The position numbers were made by a program, and so were the translations under genes. This document shows, one piece after another, positions 33,573 through 42,087 of a DNA stretch of 64,000 nt. Every line of letters begins with the position of its first letter. The first letter of the stretch is position 1. Below the pieces are notes generated by a model. It had not been told where the DNA came from and searched no databases. It saw only the letters and a list, made by a program, of their open reading frames with translations. Source of the DNA: AP-15 sp036500965 (GTDB taxonomy: Bacteria; Pseudomonadota; Alphaproteobacteria; ATCC43930; CGMCC-115725); the NCBI GenBank assembly GCA_036500965.1, contig DASYBC010000036.1:61098-125097 (forward strand), given 5' to 3'.

Positions 33573-34964
33573 ATGAGCCCGGCGGCGATTAGCGGCGTCG
33601 CCTCGGCGCCGTTCTTGCTGATCGCGACCGGCACCGCGCTATTGCTGCGCGTCGAGCGGCTGCGGCATTGCCGCGCCCAAATTCTGACCGTCGGTAGCCT
33701 CGCCTTCGCCATATCCGTCACCGCCTCCCGGCTCGACGCGGCCTGCCTGTTCGCGATGGCGAGCTCGGGCTGGTTTTTCGTGAAAGCCGTCTCGGCCTGC
33801 AAAAAAGGGCTGCTGCTGGCCGCGACAATCGCCGCGATCGTCGCCGAGTTCGTACTGACCCGCGAGCTGGTGCCGGGTGTCGCCTGGCTGCCGGGCGTGG
33901 CGCTCGGCCGCACGATCGGCCTCTCCTACGTGATGTTCCGGATCATCCACCTGATCATCGACGCGCATGGCGACGAAGCGCCGGGCGGCACCGGCCTGCG
34001 CGACTATGTCTGCTATCTGTGCTTTTTCCCGACCTTCCTCGCCGGGCCGATCCAGCGGATCCAGGATTTTACGGTCGAGCTGGCGCGATTGGCGCCGATC
34101 GGCCCGCTGCCGCGCCCGGCGCTCCATCAGATCATCGTCGGATATTTCAAATTCGTCGTTCTGGCCGGCCTCCTCTTCGCCGGCTTCCGCTGGGGCGAAG
34201 AGGTCACGCCGTCAGTCGATCCGACGCGGCGGGCCGCGGCTTTTGTCCTGTTCGCCGCCTTTCTCTATGCCAGCTTTTCCGGCTACACCGACGTGGTGCG
34301 CGGCTTCGCCGGGCTTTTCGATTTCCATTTGCCGGAAAATTTCGACCGGCCGTATCGGAGCAGTAATTTTCTCGATCTGTGGTCGCGCTGGCACATCAGC
34401 CTGTCGGACTGGTTCAAGCTCTATCTGTTCAACCCGCTGACCAAGGAGCTGATCGGCGCGGTGAGCCGGCCGCGGCTGGTGCCGCTCCTCGGCGCCGCCG
34501 GTTTCTTTGTCACCTTTCTGATCATGGGGCTGTGGCACGGCACGAATTTGCGTTTCGCGTTCTACGGCCTCTGTCTTGGCGCCGGGGTCAGCGGCAACAA
34601 GCTCTATCAGACCGCGATGCAGCGGGCGCGCGGTCGGCCGGGCTATGCGCGACTGGCGCGCCGGCCCGCCTATGTCGCGGTCTCGCGTGGCCTCGCGGTG
34701 ACCTATTTCGTGCTGGCGCTCGGCTTCTTCTGGCTGCCGCGTGCCCCGGCGCCATCGGCGATCGGCGCCTGGAGCGCGAGCGCGGGCCTGGTGTTCGTCA
34801 TCATGCTCGGGCTGAGCGCAGCGGGCGCAAGCATCGGCGAGCGCATGACGGCGCCGTCTCGCGTGCCGCAATGGCTGCTGCCTAGCGCCGAGCTCGCCGC
34901 GATCGTCGCCTACCTCGCAATCCTGCACGGCGCGGCGCCGCCGCTGATCTACGAATTTTTCTAG
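33573..34964 (+). CDS. MBOAT-family membrane O-acyltransferase
   Basis: 463 residues with about ten hydrophobic segments. Family signatures are FFPTFLAGPIQR, the conserved SNFLDLWSRWHISLSDWF block (about residues 265-282) and the catalytic histidine in MGLWHGTN (near 321). Relatives include AlgI/DltB-like proteins that transfer acyl groups to hydroxyls across the membrane. A GGAG ribosome site lies about 6 nt upstream of the ATG. Its place behind the radical SAM gene, at the cluster edge, suggests acylation of the polyketide product or of an exported conjugate; a cell-envelope role unrelated to the cluster is possible. A large palindromic region follows directly at the stop codon. Confidence 0.92.
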   Translation: MSPAAISGVASAPFLLIATGTALLLRVERLRHCRAQILTVGSLAFAISVTASRLDAACLFAMASSGWFFVKAVSACKKGLLLAATIAAIVAEFVLTRELVPGVAWLPGVALGRTIGLSYVMFRIIHLIIDAHGDEAPGGTGLRDYVCYLCFFPTFLAGPIQRIQDFTVELARLAPIGPLPRPALHQIIVGYFKFVVLAGLLFAGFRWGEEVTPSVDPTRRAAAFVLFAAFLYASFSGYTDVVRGFAGLFDFHLPENFDRPYRSSNFLDLWSRWHISLSDWFKLYLFNPLTKELIGAVSRPRLVPLLGAAGFFVTFLIMGLWHGTNLRFAFYGLCLGAGVSGNKLYQTAMQRARGRPGYARLARRPAYVAVSRGLAVTYFVLALGFFWLPRAPAPSAIGAWSASAGLVFVIMLGLSAAGASIGERMTAPSRVPQWLLPSAELAAIVAYLAILHGAAPPLIYEFF

Positions 34965-35096
34965 ACCATGATCGTCTCGGATCGAAGCGCATGGCGCTCC
35001 GATCCGAGACGTGAATCATGGTCTCATCCTTGGAACCGAGAGCAGGATTCACGCGTGAAATGGAAGCTCTGTTTCCATTTCATGCGATCCTGCTCT
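34964..35096. repeat. Two adjacent long palindromes between convergent genes
   Basis: Hairpin one spans 34964-35023: arms GACCATGATCGTCTCGGATC and its complement with a 3-nt bulge, closed by AGCGC/GCGCT. Hairpin two spans 35039-35096: AGAGCAGGAT pairs with ATCCTGCTCT and GAAATGGAA with TTCCATTTC, with bulges between. They fill the whole space between the converging MBOAT and phosphopantetheinyl transferase genes and touch both stop codons. They look like dispersed intergenic palindromic elements and could also stop transcription from both sides. Confidence 0.85.
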
Positions 35097-35835
35097 AGGC
35101 GTCCGCGAGCCCTTCGGTAGTGAGCGCGGCGGGAGCGACCGCGCGCCACCGCGTCTCGATCGATGCCGAGCCCGCGCGCAGCCCGACCGCCGCGACAAAG
35201 CCGCCGTCGAGCACCCGCTGTTCGAACCACCACACGGCGTCGTCTTCAGCCAGGCTCGGCGCAAAACGGATGCGCGGCGGAACCGGGTCGAACCAGAACG
35301 CCGCAAGATCCTGGGTCAGCCCTTTGCCGGTCGCCTTGATGAACGCCTCCTTCAACGTCCACAGCCGCAGAAAGCCTTGCGACCGCTCCGGCCGCGGCTG
35401 CCGGTCGAGCCACGCTACCTCATGCTGCGCAAAAAAGCGGTCGGCGACGCCGAGGTCGACCTGGCGCGCGAGCGGCTCGACATCGAAGCCGAGGGCCCAG
35501 TCGGCGCCGAGGGTCGCCGCGATCCCGACCATGCCTTCGGTGTGAGACAGGTTGAACGACAGCGCCGCGGGCGCATCGCCGAGCCAGGCCGACGGCTTGC
35601 CGTGCGCGTCCGCGACAAACCGCCACGCTGCGGGCAGTCGGCCGCCGAGCCGGGCCAGCACGGCGCGCATCAGCACATGGGCGGCGATGAACTGCACCCG
35701 ATGCCGCGCAAAGACGAAGCGCGCGGCCCGCTCACGCTCACCCAGGTCGAGCATCGCCCGCCACGGCGCCACCGCGGCCTCGTCGAGCCGATCGACCCGC
35801 ATCGTCCACAGCTGCACGAGGATGGTGCTCGCCAT
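35095..35835 (-). CDS. Sfp-type 4'-phosphopantetheinyl transferase
   Basis: 246 residues. All three Sfp-family signatures are present: SFNLSHTEGM (about residue 94), the Mg-binding GFDVEPLAR (about 115) and WTLKEAFIKATGKGL (about 155). The enzyme moves phosphopantetheine from CoA onto the conserved Ser of carrier proteins. Its place at the edge of a cluster with at least six visible carrier domains and a discrete ACP makes it the likely activator of the assembly line. It faces the cluster convergently, separated from the MBOAT gene by the palindromes. The ATG at 35835 leaves about 100 nt to the divergent phosphoesterase gene, which probably holds both promoters. Confidence 0.95.
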   Translation of the reverse strand: MASTILVQLWTMRVDRLDEAAVAPWRAMLDLGERERAARFVFARHRVQFIAAHVLMRAVLARLGGRLPAAWRFVADAHGKPSAWLGDAPAALSFNLSHTEGMVGIAATLGADWALGFDVEPLARQVDLGVADRFFAQHEVAWLDRQPRPERSQGFLRLWTLKEAFIKATGKGLTQDLAAFWFDPVPPRIRFAPSLAEDDAVWWFEQRVLDGGFVAAVGLRAGSASIETRWRAVAPAALTTEGLADA

Positions 35836-35937
35836 CAGCCTTCCGGCATTGCCCCGCCCGAGGTTACGCGCTCAGTGAGAAAGCGGGAAGCCGCCAGCGC
35901 TTGCCGACCGGGCGGTGTTCGCGCTATGCGGACGGGC

Positions 35938-36750
35938 ATGAGGCTTTTGGCGATCTCCGACCTGCATCTCGCGCTGCCGCGCAACCGCGAGGCGTTTCAG
36001 GCACTCCCGGCCTATCCCGAGGATTGGCTGATTGTCGCCGGCGATCTGTGCGAGAGCACCCAGCTGTTCGCCGAGAGCCTGGCCTGGCTCGCCGGCCGCT
36101 TTGCGAAAATCATCTGGGTCCCGGGCAATCACGAATTATGGCTGACCAACCGCGCGACCGCCGCCCAAGGGAGCCAGCGCAAATATGCCGGCCTCGTTGA
36201 TGCCGCGCGGCGGCTCGGCGTGGTGACGCCCGAGGATGCCTTCCCGGTGTGGCCGCCCGGCGGCGAGATCATCGTGCCGCTGTGCACGCTATACGACTAC
36301 AGCTTCCGGCCGGCCGAGGTGGCGCTCGGCGACGTCATCCGCTGGGCGGCCGAATTGTCGAACGTCGCCGCCGACGAGGATCTGATCGACCCGGCGCCGC
36401 TTTCCGGCATGGCCGAGTGGTGCGAGGTGCGCTGCGAGATGACCGAGGCGCGGCTCGCCCGCGAGCTGCCCGATGGGGTGAGGACGGTGCTCGTCGGCCA
36501 CTATCCGTTGCGCGAGGACCTGGTCCGCATTCCGCGCATCCCGCGTTTCACTCCGTGGTGCGGCACGCGGCGCACCGCCGATTGGCATATCCGCTATCGC
36601 GCGGTTGCCGCGGTCAGCGGCCACCTGCATGTGCGCCGCACCGATTGGCGCGACGGCACCCGCTTCGAGGAGGTGTCGCTCGGCAACCCCGGGCAGTGGG
36701 ACGCGGCAAAAGGCGTCGGCGGCTATTTGCGTGAGATCCTGCGCGGATAG
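35938..36750 (+). CDS. Calcineurin-like metallophosphoesterase
   Basis: 270 residues carrying the metallophosphoesterase motifs in order: AISDLHL, IVAGDLCE, VPGNHELW, VGHYPL and SGHLHV, the ligands of the dinuclear metal centre. The substrate cannot be inferred; relatives are general phosphodiesterases of unknown physiological role. The ATG at 35938 puts the first strand (MRLLAISDLHL) at the N-terminus as in the family; another in-frame ATG lies 12 nt upstream. It lies outside the biosynthetic cluster and is divergent from the phosphopantetheinyl transferase. Confidence 0.9.
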   Translation: MRLLAISDLHLALPRNREAFQALPAYPEDWLIVAGDLCESTQLFAESLAWLAGRFAKIIWVPGNHELWLTNRATAAQGSQRKYAGLVDAARRLGVVTPEDAFPVWPPGGEIIVPLCTLYDYSFRPAEVALGDVIRWAAELSNVAADEDLIDPAPLSGMAEWCEVRCEMTEARLARELPDGVRTVLVGHYPLREDLVRIPRIPRFTPWCGTRRTADWHIRYRAVAAVSGHLHVRRTDWRDGTRFEEVSLGNPGQWDAAKGVGGYLREILRG

Positions 36751-36769
36751 CCCGTCGGCTTTGCCGGCC

Positions 36770-37138
36770 TCAATAGGTCGAGATCTCGATCGAGTTCCGA
36801 TCCGGGTCGTCGATATAGACCGATTGGATCGTGCCGATCGCCCCGGCGCGCGGCCCCTGCATCCGCACCGGGACGCCGCACTCTTCGAGATGGGCCTTAA
36901 CCTCGCCGATCGGCGCCTCGGTCACAAAGCAGATATGCGCCGGCAGGCGCTTTTCGCCGCTCGTCGCCATGGCGCCGCCGGCGGCGTCGAGATGGATCTT
37001 CTGCTGGCCGAAATAGAGAGCGGCGCGGCCTTCTCCGATGGTCTCGCCGGTCATGCCGAGCACGCGCCGGTAGAATTCGACGCTGCGGTCGATATCGGCG
37101 ACGGTCAGGTTCAGATGGTCAATGCGCTCGATCCTCAT
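36770..37138 (-). CDS. VOC-family (glyoxalase/bleomycin-resistance fold) protein
   Basis: 122 residues, a single vicinal-oxygen-chelate domain of two beta-alpha-beta-beta-beta units. Metal-ligand positions are visible at HLNLTVAD (His near residue 7), PAHICFVTE (His) and the terminal glutamate in NSIEISTY. The start MRIERIDHLNL at 37138 is preferred over a longer frame because it begins directly with the first beta strand. The substrate is unknown; family members include lactoylglutathione lyases, dioxygenases and antibiotic-binding proteins. It converges on the phosphoesterase gene, with 19 nt between the ends. Confidence 0.85.
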   Translation of the reverse strand: MRIERIDHLNLTVADIDRSVEFYRRVLGMTGETIGEGRAALYFGQQKIHLDAAGGAMATSGEKRLPAHICFVTEAPIGEVKAHLEECGVPVRMQGPRAGAIGTIQSVYIDDPDRNSIEISTY

Positions 37139-37241
37139 GGCGGGCCTCGTCGGTGAAGGAGATTGAGAGCATGCCACGGCGCTGCGCCCCGCACCAGCCC
37201 GACCCCGCCCCGGCTGCCGGCTCGATCGGCGGAAGCATCGC

Positions 37242-37856
37242 TCAGGGGCGGAACGGGTGGTCCATGATCGCCTGCTGCTCCGGGGTCAGCGCCTGATAGA
37301 GCGCCTGGACCGCCGGCTTGGCCTGGCGCAGCGCATCGAGCCGCGCCGCGAGGAACTGCTCCGCCCGATTCATGCGGTCGAGCACGGTCCTATCCTCGCC
37401 GGGCTTCAGCGACTGACAGAGCGCCCGCTCCTTGCGCTGATCGCCCTGCGCAATGCTCTGCACCTTGTCCCACAGCGGCTGCTGCTGGTCGCTCAGGCCG
37501 AGCTTGGCCTCGATATAGGCGCCGCGCGCGGCGCGCCAGGCGAGCCGGTCGATGCAGCGCTGCTGCGGGTCCCAGCGCATCATCCAGCGGCGCTGCATCA
37601 TCATGTGCGCGCCCCGCATTCCCCAGCCGCCGCGTTGGTGCATCCATCCTCCGCCACCGCCCTGCTCCGCACCGGCCTGTTCGGGAGCCGCCTGCCCGGG
37701 AGCCGCTTGCGCGCTGCCGCCTTGACCCTGCTCGTTGGCCGGAGCGGTCTGGGTCTGCGTCTGCGGGTTTGCGGCATTCTCGGCCGGCTGGGCCAGGGCC
37801 GGCGTCGCAACCGCGGCAGTCACGGCGAGCACACCGGCGAGCAGCATCCTGTTCAC
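37242..37856 (-). CDS. Spy/CpxP-like periplasmic protein with LTxxQ-type motifs
   Basis: 204 residues. A signal peptide (MLLAGVLAVTAAVATPALAQ) is followed by a low-complexity Gln/Ala/Gly/Pro stretch (about 30-75), a Met/Arg/Trp-rich segment with HMMMQRRWMMRW, and a helical C-terminal half with GLSDQQQPLW and ALTPEQQAIM, matching the LTxxQ motif of Spy/CpxP-type proteins. Such proteins are periplasmic, sometimes chaperones or metal-stress sensors; the Met-rich part could bind copper or similar metals (inference). The GTG at 37856 is chosen because GGAGG lies 6 nt upstream; the ATG three codons later is too far from it. Confidence 0.75.
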   Translation of the reverse strand: MNRMLLAGVLAVTAAVATPALAQPAENAANPQTQTQTAPANEQGQGGSAQAAPGQAAPEQAGAEQGGGGGWMHQRGGWGMRGAHMMMQRRWMMRWDPQQRCIDRLAWRAARGAYIEAKLGLSDQQQPLWDKVQSIAQGDQRKERALCQSLKPGEDRTVLDRMNRAEQFLAARLDALRQAKPAVQALYQALTPEQQAIMDHPFRP

Positions 37857-37980
37857 GAAACGCCTCCGTCGAATCGCCAGCTCGATTGCCGAGCCGCATT
37901 CGATCAGGAAATACGTTCGCGCCGCCAAAACGATCCCCGCGGCGTGCGGCCGCTGGGCGCGTCGCGTCGCGTCGCCGGGC

Positions 37981-38907
37981 TCAGGCCTCGAGCCGCTGCA
38001 GATACTGCGCGACGAAATCGCAGCCGACCATTTCCTTGTAGGCGACGGTGAGTTTCTGGGTGACCGGGCCCGGCGTCTGGCCGGCCCCAAAGCGGCGGCC
38101 GTTCAGGCTGCGCACGCCGCAGATGCACAGGCTGGTCGAGGTCAAAAAGCACTCGTCGGCGGTGTAGGCGTCAAAAAGGTCGAGATCGGCCTCCGCGCAC
38201 GGGATGCCGAGCCGGCCGGCGAGGTCGATCACCGCTTGGCGGCTGATTCCGGGCAGCACAAAGCGTTCCCTGGGCGTCGCGAGGGCGCCGTCGCGGACTA
38301 GAAAGATGTTGCTGCCCTGGCCCTCGGCAAGATTGCCGTTGACGTCGAGCAACACCGCCCAGGCGTCGGGGTTCTGCGCCTTCACCTCGCGGTCGGCGAG
38401 GACGAGGTTCAAGTACTGGTGCATCTTGGCCCGCGGCGACAGCGAATCGGGCGGGGTGCGGCGCAATGACGGGGTGATCACGTCGATGCCGTCGCGGAAA
38501 TGCCGGGCGCGCTCATGTAATGGCAATGGCACGCATTCGACGATCACGTTCGGCCCGTAATGATCCCAATTGTCGCCCGCCACCGGATGGATGCCGCGGC
38601 TGACCCGCTGGGCCAGCCAGTAATCCTCGCCCGGGGCCAAGAGATGCCGGTTGCGAGCGAGCACATCGGCGCTGATCGCCACCATCTCGGCCGGCGCCAC
38701 TCCTGGGTCGAGATCGAGGTATTTGAGCGAGCGGTAGAGCCGGGCCACATGCTCGTCGAGGCGAAAGGCATTGCCGTTAAAGCTGCGGGTCATGTCGAAA
38801 ACCGCGTCGCCACGCAGAAACCCTTGGTCGCGGAATGGGATCAGAACCTCGCTCTCGCGCACGATCCTGCCGTTGAACCAGGCCACCCGCTCGTTTGCCA
38901 GCGCCAT
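37981..38907 (-). CDS. Class IV PLP aminotransferase (branched-chain aminotransferase-like)
   Basis: 308 residues of the fold-type IV family (BCAT, D-amino acid aminotransferase, ADC lyase). Visible landmarks are the N-terminal DQGFLRGDAVFD, the PLP-lysine region SPRAKMHQYLNLVLAD (about residues 155-170) and the LLDVNGNLAEGQGSNIF phosphate-binding block. Overall length and motifs favour a branched-chain-type transaminase, but D-amino acid or aromatic substrates cannot be excluded. A GGGAGGAGGG ribosome site precedes the ATG. It lies between the Spy-like gene and the toxin-antitoxin pair and seems to be an ordinary metabolic gene. Confidence 0.88.
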   Translation of the reverse strand: MALANERVAWFNGRIVRESEVLIPFRDQGFLRGDAVFDMTRSFNGNAFRLDEHVARLYRSLKYLDLDPGVAPAEMVAISADVLARNRHLLAPGEDYWLAQRVSRGIHPVAGDNWDHYGPNVIVECVPLPLHERARHFRDGIDVITPSLRRTPPDSLSPRAKMHQYLNLVLADREVKAQNPDAWAVLLDVNGNLAEGQGSNIFLVRDGALATPRERFVLPGISRQAVIDLAGRLGIPCAEADLDLFDAYTADECFLTSTSLCICGVRSLNGRRFGAGQTPGPVTQKLTVAYKEMVGCDFVAQYLQRLEA

Positions 38908-38980
38908 CCTGCGACCCTCCTCCCGCCATCTCGCCGCAGTCTCACCAAGGAGCTATAAAAAGACAACGTGCGGAACTCGA

Positions 38981-39367
38981 CTACAGCGGGGAAATTGGCA
39001 CACCGAGCGCCTGCGCCGCAGCCAGCAGGCGGTCGTCATAGCTGGCTAACTCCACCACATCACCCCGTCGCCGCAGAAAGTCCAGTGTCGCAAGATGCAG
39101 CGAATCCAGGGTCCGGACAGAGATCGGCAGCGGCTCCAGAGCTTTCGCCAGCACCGACCTGGTCATCTCGACCATGCCAATTCGCAGCAACAGCGCTTGC
39201 GCCTTATTCCCGATCGAGCTGGTGAGGCCGTAGGCATGCACCCGGTTCCAGACTTCGTATTCGAGCAGCTGACTAGACACCAAGCGCTCTTGCCATAACC
39301 GCTCTGGAGCCGAACGCGGTTCAAGCAGCAATCGGGCGAGTGCAACCGAGCTGTCGATATAGATCAC
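38981..39367 (-). CDS. PIN-domain toxin (VapC-like)
   Basis: 128 residues. The PIN nuclease acidic residues are visible: YIDSSVALARLL (Asp near 5), SSQLLEYEVWNR (Glu near 45), TLDSLHLATL (Asp near 95) and ASYDDRLL (Asp near 114). VapC toxins are ribonucleases that cut tRNA or rRNA and are held inactive by the antitoxin. The GTG at 39367 overlaps the antitoxin stop (GTGA), typical of vapBC pairs; a longer frame upstream lies inside the antitoxin gene and does not look like PIN sequence. Confidence 0.88.
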   Translation of the reverse strand: MIYIDSSVALARLLLEPRSAPERLWQERLVSSQLLEYEVWNRVHAYGLTSSIGNKAQALLLRIGMVEMTRSVLAKALEPLPISVRTLDSLHLATLDFLRRRGDVVELASYDDRLLAAAQALGVPISPL

Positions 39368-39660
39368 CGATCTTCCCGGTCGCGCGCCAGATCGGCCATC
39401 AGCTGCTCGAGGGTGAGACCTGGCACCGGTTTGCTCGGCGGCAGCGAGCCGTCGCGGATGCGCGCTGGCCTGAGCCAACCCTCACGCACGCCTTGCTCCT
39501 CGAATGGGGTGAGGCCTGTCCGGGTTTGCGCCGACACGATCTCCGCGACAGCGCGGCCGCGGTCGGTGATGACAATCGTTTCGCCCGCCGCCGCGAGGCG
39601 CACATATTCACTGAGCTTGTTCTTCAGCGTTTTCAGTCCGACCTGGTGCATGCCCGACAT
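39364..39660 (-). CDS. Phd/YefM-like antitoxin (VapB-type partner)
   Basis: 98 residues. The N-terminal half (VGLKTLKNKLSEYVRLAAAG, then ETIVITDRGRAVAEIV) is the Phd/YefM DNA-binding fold; the C-terminal half is Pro/Leu-rich and probably wraps around the toxin. AGGAGG lies 4-5 nt before the ATG. It is translationally coupled to the PIN toxin by a 4-nt overlap, and by family precedent represses its own operon. It lies 39 nt downstream of pheT, so read-through from pheST is possible. Confidence 0.9.
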   Translation of the reverse strand: MSGMHQVGLKTLKNKLSEYVRLAAAGETIVITDRGRAVAEIVSAQTRTGLTPFEEQGVREGWLRPARIRDGSLPPSKPVPGLTLEQLMADLARDREDR

Positions 39661-39699
39661 GTAGCCTCCTGTGGCTCCTTGATCAAGCGGCGCACCTGC

Positions 39700-42087
39700 T
39701 CAGCTGCGCAACGTCCCGCCCGTGGCCTTTTCGATTTGAGCGACGAGGCGCTTCGAAAAGCCCTCGATCTCGGCATCGGTCAGAGTGCGGTCTTGCGGCT
39801 GCAAGACGATGGTGATGGCGAGCGATTTTTTGCCCGGCGGCAGCCCGGCGCCTTCGTAGAGATCGAACAGGCGGATCTCGGCAACGAGCTTGCGATCGAC
39901 GCCGCGGGCGGCCCGCAACAGGGTCTCGGCCGGCAATTCGCGGTCGACGACAAAGGCGAAATCGCGCTCGATCGGCTGCAATGCCGATAGCTGCAACGGC
40001 GGCCTGGCGCGCGCGGCGCGCGGCTCGGGCACTGCATCGAGAAACACCTCGAAGGCGGCGAGCGGCGGGCGCAGATCGAGCGCCTCGATCAGCGCCGGGT
40101 GGAGCTCGCCAAAAACGCCCAAGAGCTTGGGTCCGAGCCGCAGGGTGCCGGCGCGGCCGGGGTGAAACCAAGGAGGCGGATCGGCCCCGGCCTGCGCATT
40201 CTCGGCCGGCGCGCCCATTGCCGCGAGCGCCGCCAGCGCATCGGCCTTGACCCGGAAGAGATCGACCTCGAGCGGCTTCTCGCGCCAGTGCCGGGCGCCG
40301 CTCCGCCCGGCGCGCAGCCCGGCGGCGACCAGCATTTGGCCCGCCGGCGCGTCGTCGCGATAGGCCGGGCCGAGCTCGAACAGCGCCGCATCGGGAAAGC
40401 CGCGGTCGGCGTTGCGCCGCGCGGCGGCGGCGAGGCCCGGCAGCAACGAAGGCCGCATCGCGTCGAGATCGGCGCTGATCGGGTTGACCACCTGCAATTC
40501 GGGCTTGCCGCCGCCGAACAGCGCGGCCTCGCGCTTCGCGATGAACGAAAATCCCACAGTCTCGACCAGACCGCGCGCCGCCAGCGTCCGGCGGACCAGC
40601 TCCGCGCGCCGCCGGGCCGGGATCAGCGCCGGACGCGGCAATGGTGCGGTGCGCGGCAATGGGACCGCCGGGATCAGGTCATACCCCTTGATCCGCAACA
40701 CCTCCTCGACGAGATCGGCCTCGCCTTCGATGTCGCCGCGCCAGGAGGGCGGAGCGACCGACAGATCGCCGCCGGCTCCCGGCTCGACCGCACAGCCAAG
40801 CGCCCGCAGGATCGCGGCACTCTCCTCGGGCGCAACGTCGAGGCCGCCAAGGCTCGCCGGTCGGCCGGCGCGCAGCGCATAGCTCCGCCGCCATTCCGGC
40901 GCTGCGCCGGCGGCCACGATCTCCGACGCCTCGCCGCCGCACACATCGAGCATCAGCCGGGTGGCGATTTCGAGCCCGTCGCCGACAAAGGCCGGGTCGA
41001 GCCCGCGCTCGAAGCGATGGCGCGCGTCGCTGGCGATGCCGAGCTTGCGGCCGGTGGCGGCGGTGCGCACCGGATCGAACAAGGCCGCCTCGACGAACAC
41101 CTCGGTCGTGGCCTCGGTGCAGCCGGTCGCCTCGCCGCCGATGACACCGCCGAGGCTCTGCACGCCCCTGCGATCGGCGATCACCGTCACCTCGGGGTCG
41201 AGCGCATAGTCCTGGCCGTTCAGCGCGAGCAGGGTTTCACCCTCGCGCGCCAAACGCACGACGAGATCGCCGTCGAGCCGGCCGGCATCGAACACGTGCA
41301 ACGGCCGGTTCAAGTCAAACGTCAGGAAATTGGTCAAATCGACCAGCGCCGAGATCGGCCGCAGCCCGATCGCTTCGAGCCGGCGGCGCAGCCACTCCGG
41401 GCTCGACCCATTGCGCAGGCCGCGCAGATGGCGGCCGAGAAACAGCGGACAGGCCGACTGGTCCTCGATATGGATACCGATCGGCGAGCGGAAACAGCCC
41501 GGAACCGGGCTTGCGTCGAGCGGCTTCAGCCGGCCGACCCCGGCGACGGCGAGATCGCGGGCGATGCCGTGGACGCCGAGGCAGTCGGCCCGGTTCGGCG
41601 TGACCTTGATGTCGATAACCGCGTCGGAGAGCCCGATCAGTTCGGCATATTTCGCCCCGACCGGTGCGTCCGGCGGCACTTCGATGATGCCGTCGCGGTC
41701 TTCGCCCAGGCCGAGCTCGTAGGCCGAGCACAGCATGCCCTGCGAGGCGACGCCGCGGATCGTGCTCTCCTTCAGCATCGCCCCGGTGCGCGGGATCACC
41801 GTCCCGGCCGGGGCGAAAACACCCTTCATGCCGGCCCGCGCATTAGGCGCGCCGCACACCACCTGCACCCGCTCCTTGCCGGTATCGACGATGCAGACCT
41901 TGAGCCGGTCCGCATTCGGGTGGCGCTCGGCCGAGACGACGGCGGCAATCGTAAAAGGTTCAAGCAGGGCGGCTCGGTTTTCGACCGCCTCGACATCGTG
42001 GCCGAGCATGATCAGCCGCTCGACGATCGCCTCGAGCGGCGCCTCGGTATCGAGATGGGTTTTGAGCCAGCCGAGGGTTGTTTTCAT
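39700..42087 (-). CDS. pheT: Phenylalanine-tRNA ligase beta subunit
   Basis: 795 residues, the normal length for PheT. In order: N-terminal MKTTLGWLKTHLD, an EMAP-II-like tRNA-binding domain (VCIVDTGKERVQVVCGAPN, about 65-90), the B3/B4 editing region, B5 (PPSWRGDIEGEADLVEEVLR), the catalytic-like core (FSFIAKREAALFGG) and a C-terminal anticodon-binding FDX-ACB domain (FAFVVDRELPAETLL; LTDAEIEGFSKRL). It forms an alpha2-beta2 enzyme with PheS. The ATG at 42087 overlaps the pheS stop (ATGA), so the two are translationally coupled. Confidence 0.97.
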   Translation of the reverse strand: MKTTLGWLKTHLDTEAPLEAIVERLIMLGHDVEAVENRAALLEPFTIAAVVSAERHPNADRLKVCIVDTGKERVQVVCGAPNARAGMKGVFAPAGTVIPRTGAMLKESTIRGVASQGMLCSAYELGLGEDRDGIIEVPPDAPVGAKYAELIGLSDAVIDIKVTPNRADCLGVHGIARDLAVAGVGRLKPLDASPVPGCFRSPIGIHIEDQSACPLFLGRHLRGLRNGSSPEWLRRRLEAIGLRPISALVDLTNFLTFDLNRPLHVFDAGRLDGDLVVRLAREGETLLALNGQDYALDPEVTVIADRRGVQSLGGVIGGEATGCTEATTEVFVEAALFDPVRTAATGRKLGIASDARHRFERGLDPAFVGDGLEIATRLMLDVCGGEASEIVAAGAAPEWRRSYALRAGRPASLGGLDVAPEESAAILRALGCAVEPGAGGDLSVAPPSWRGDIEGEADLVEEVLRIKGYDLIPAVPLPRTAPLPRPALIPARRRAELVRRTLAARGLVETVGFSFIAKREAALFGGGKPELQVVNPISADLDAMRPSLLPGLAAAARRNADRGFPDAALFELGPAYRDDAPAGQMLVAAGLRAGRSGARHWREKPLEVDLFRVKADALAALAAMGAPAENAQAGADPPPWFHPGRAGTLRLGPKLLGVFGELHPALIEALDLRPPLAAFEVFLDAVPEPRAARARPPLQLSALQPIERDFAFVVDRELPAETLLRAARGVDRKLVAEIRLFDLYEGAGLPPGKKSLAITIVLQPQDRTLTDAEIEGFSKRLVAQIEKATGGTLRS

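Noticed and set aside
37856..38090. N-terminal extension of the Spy-like protein.
   Set aside because: It would bury the signal peptide, runs over the end of the aminotransferase gene and lacks the GGAGG site that precedes GTG 37856.
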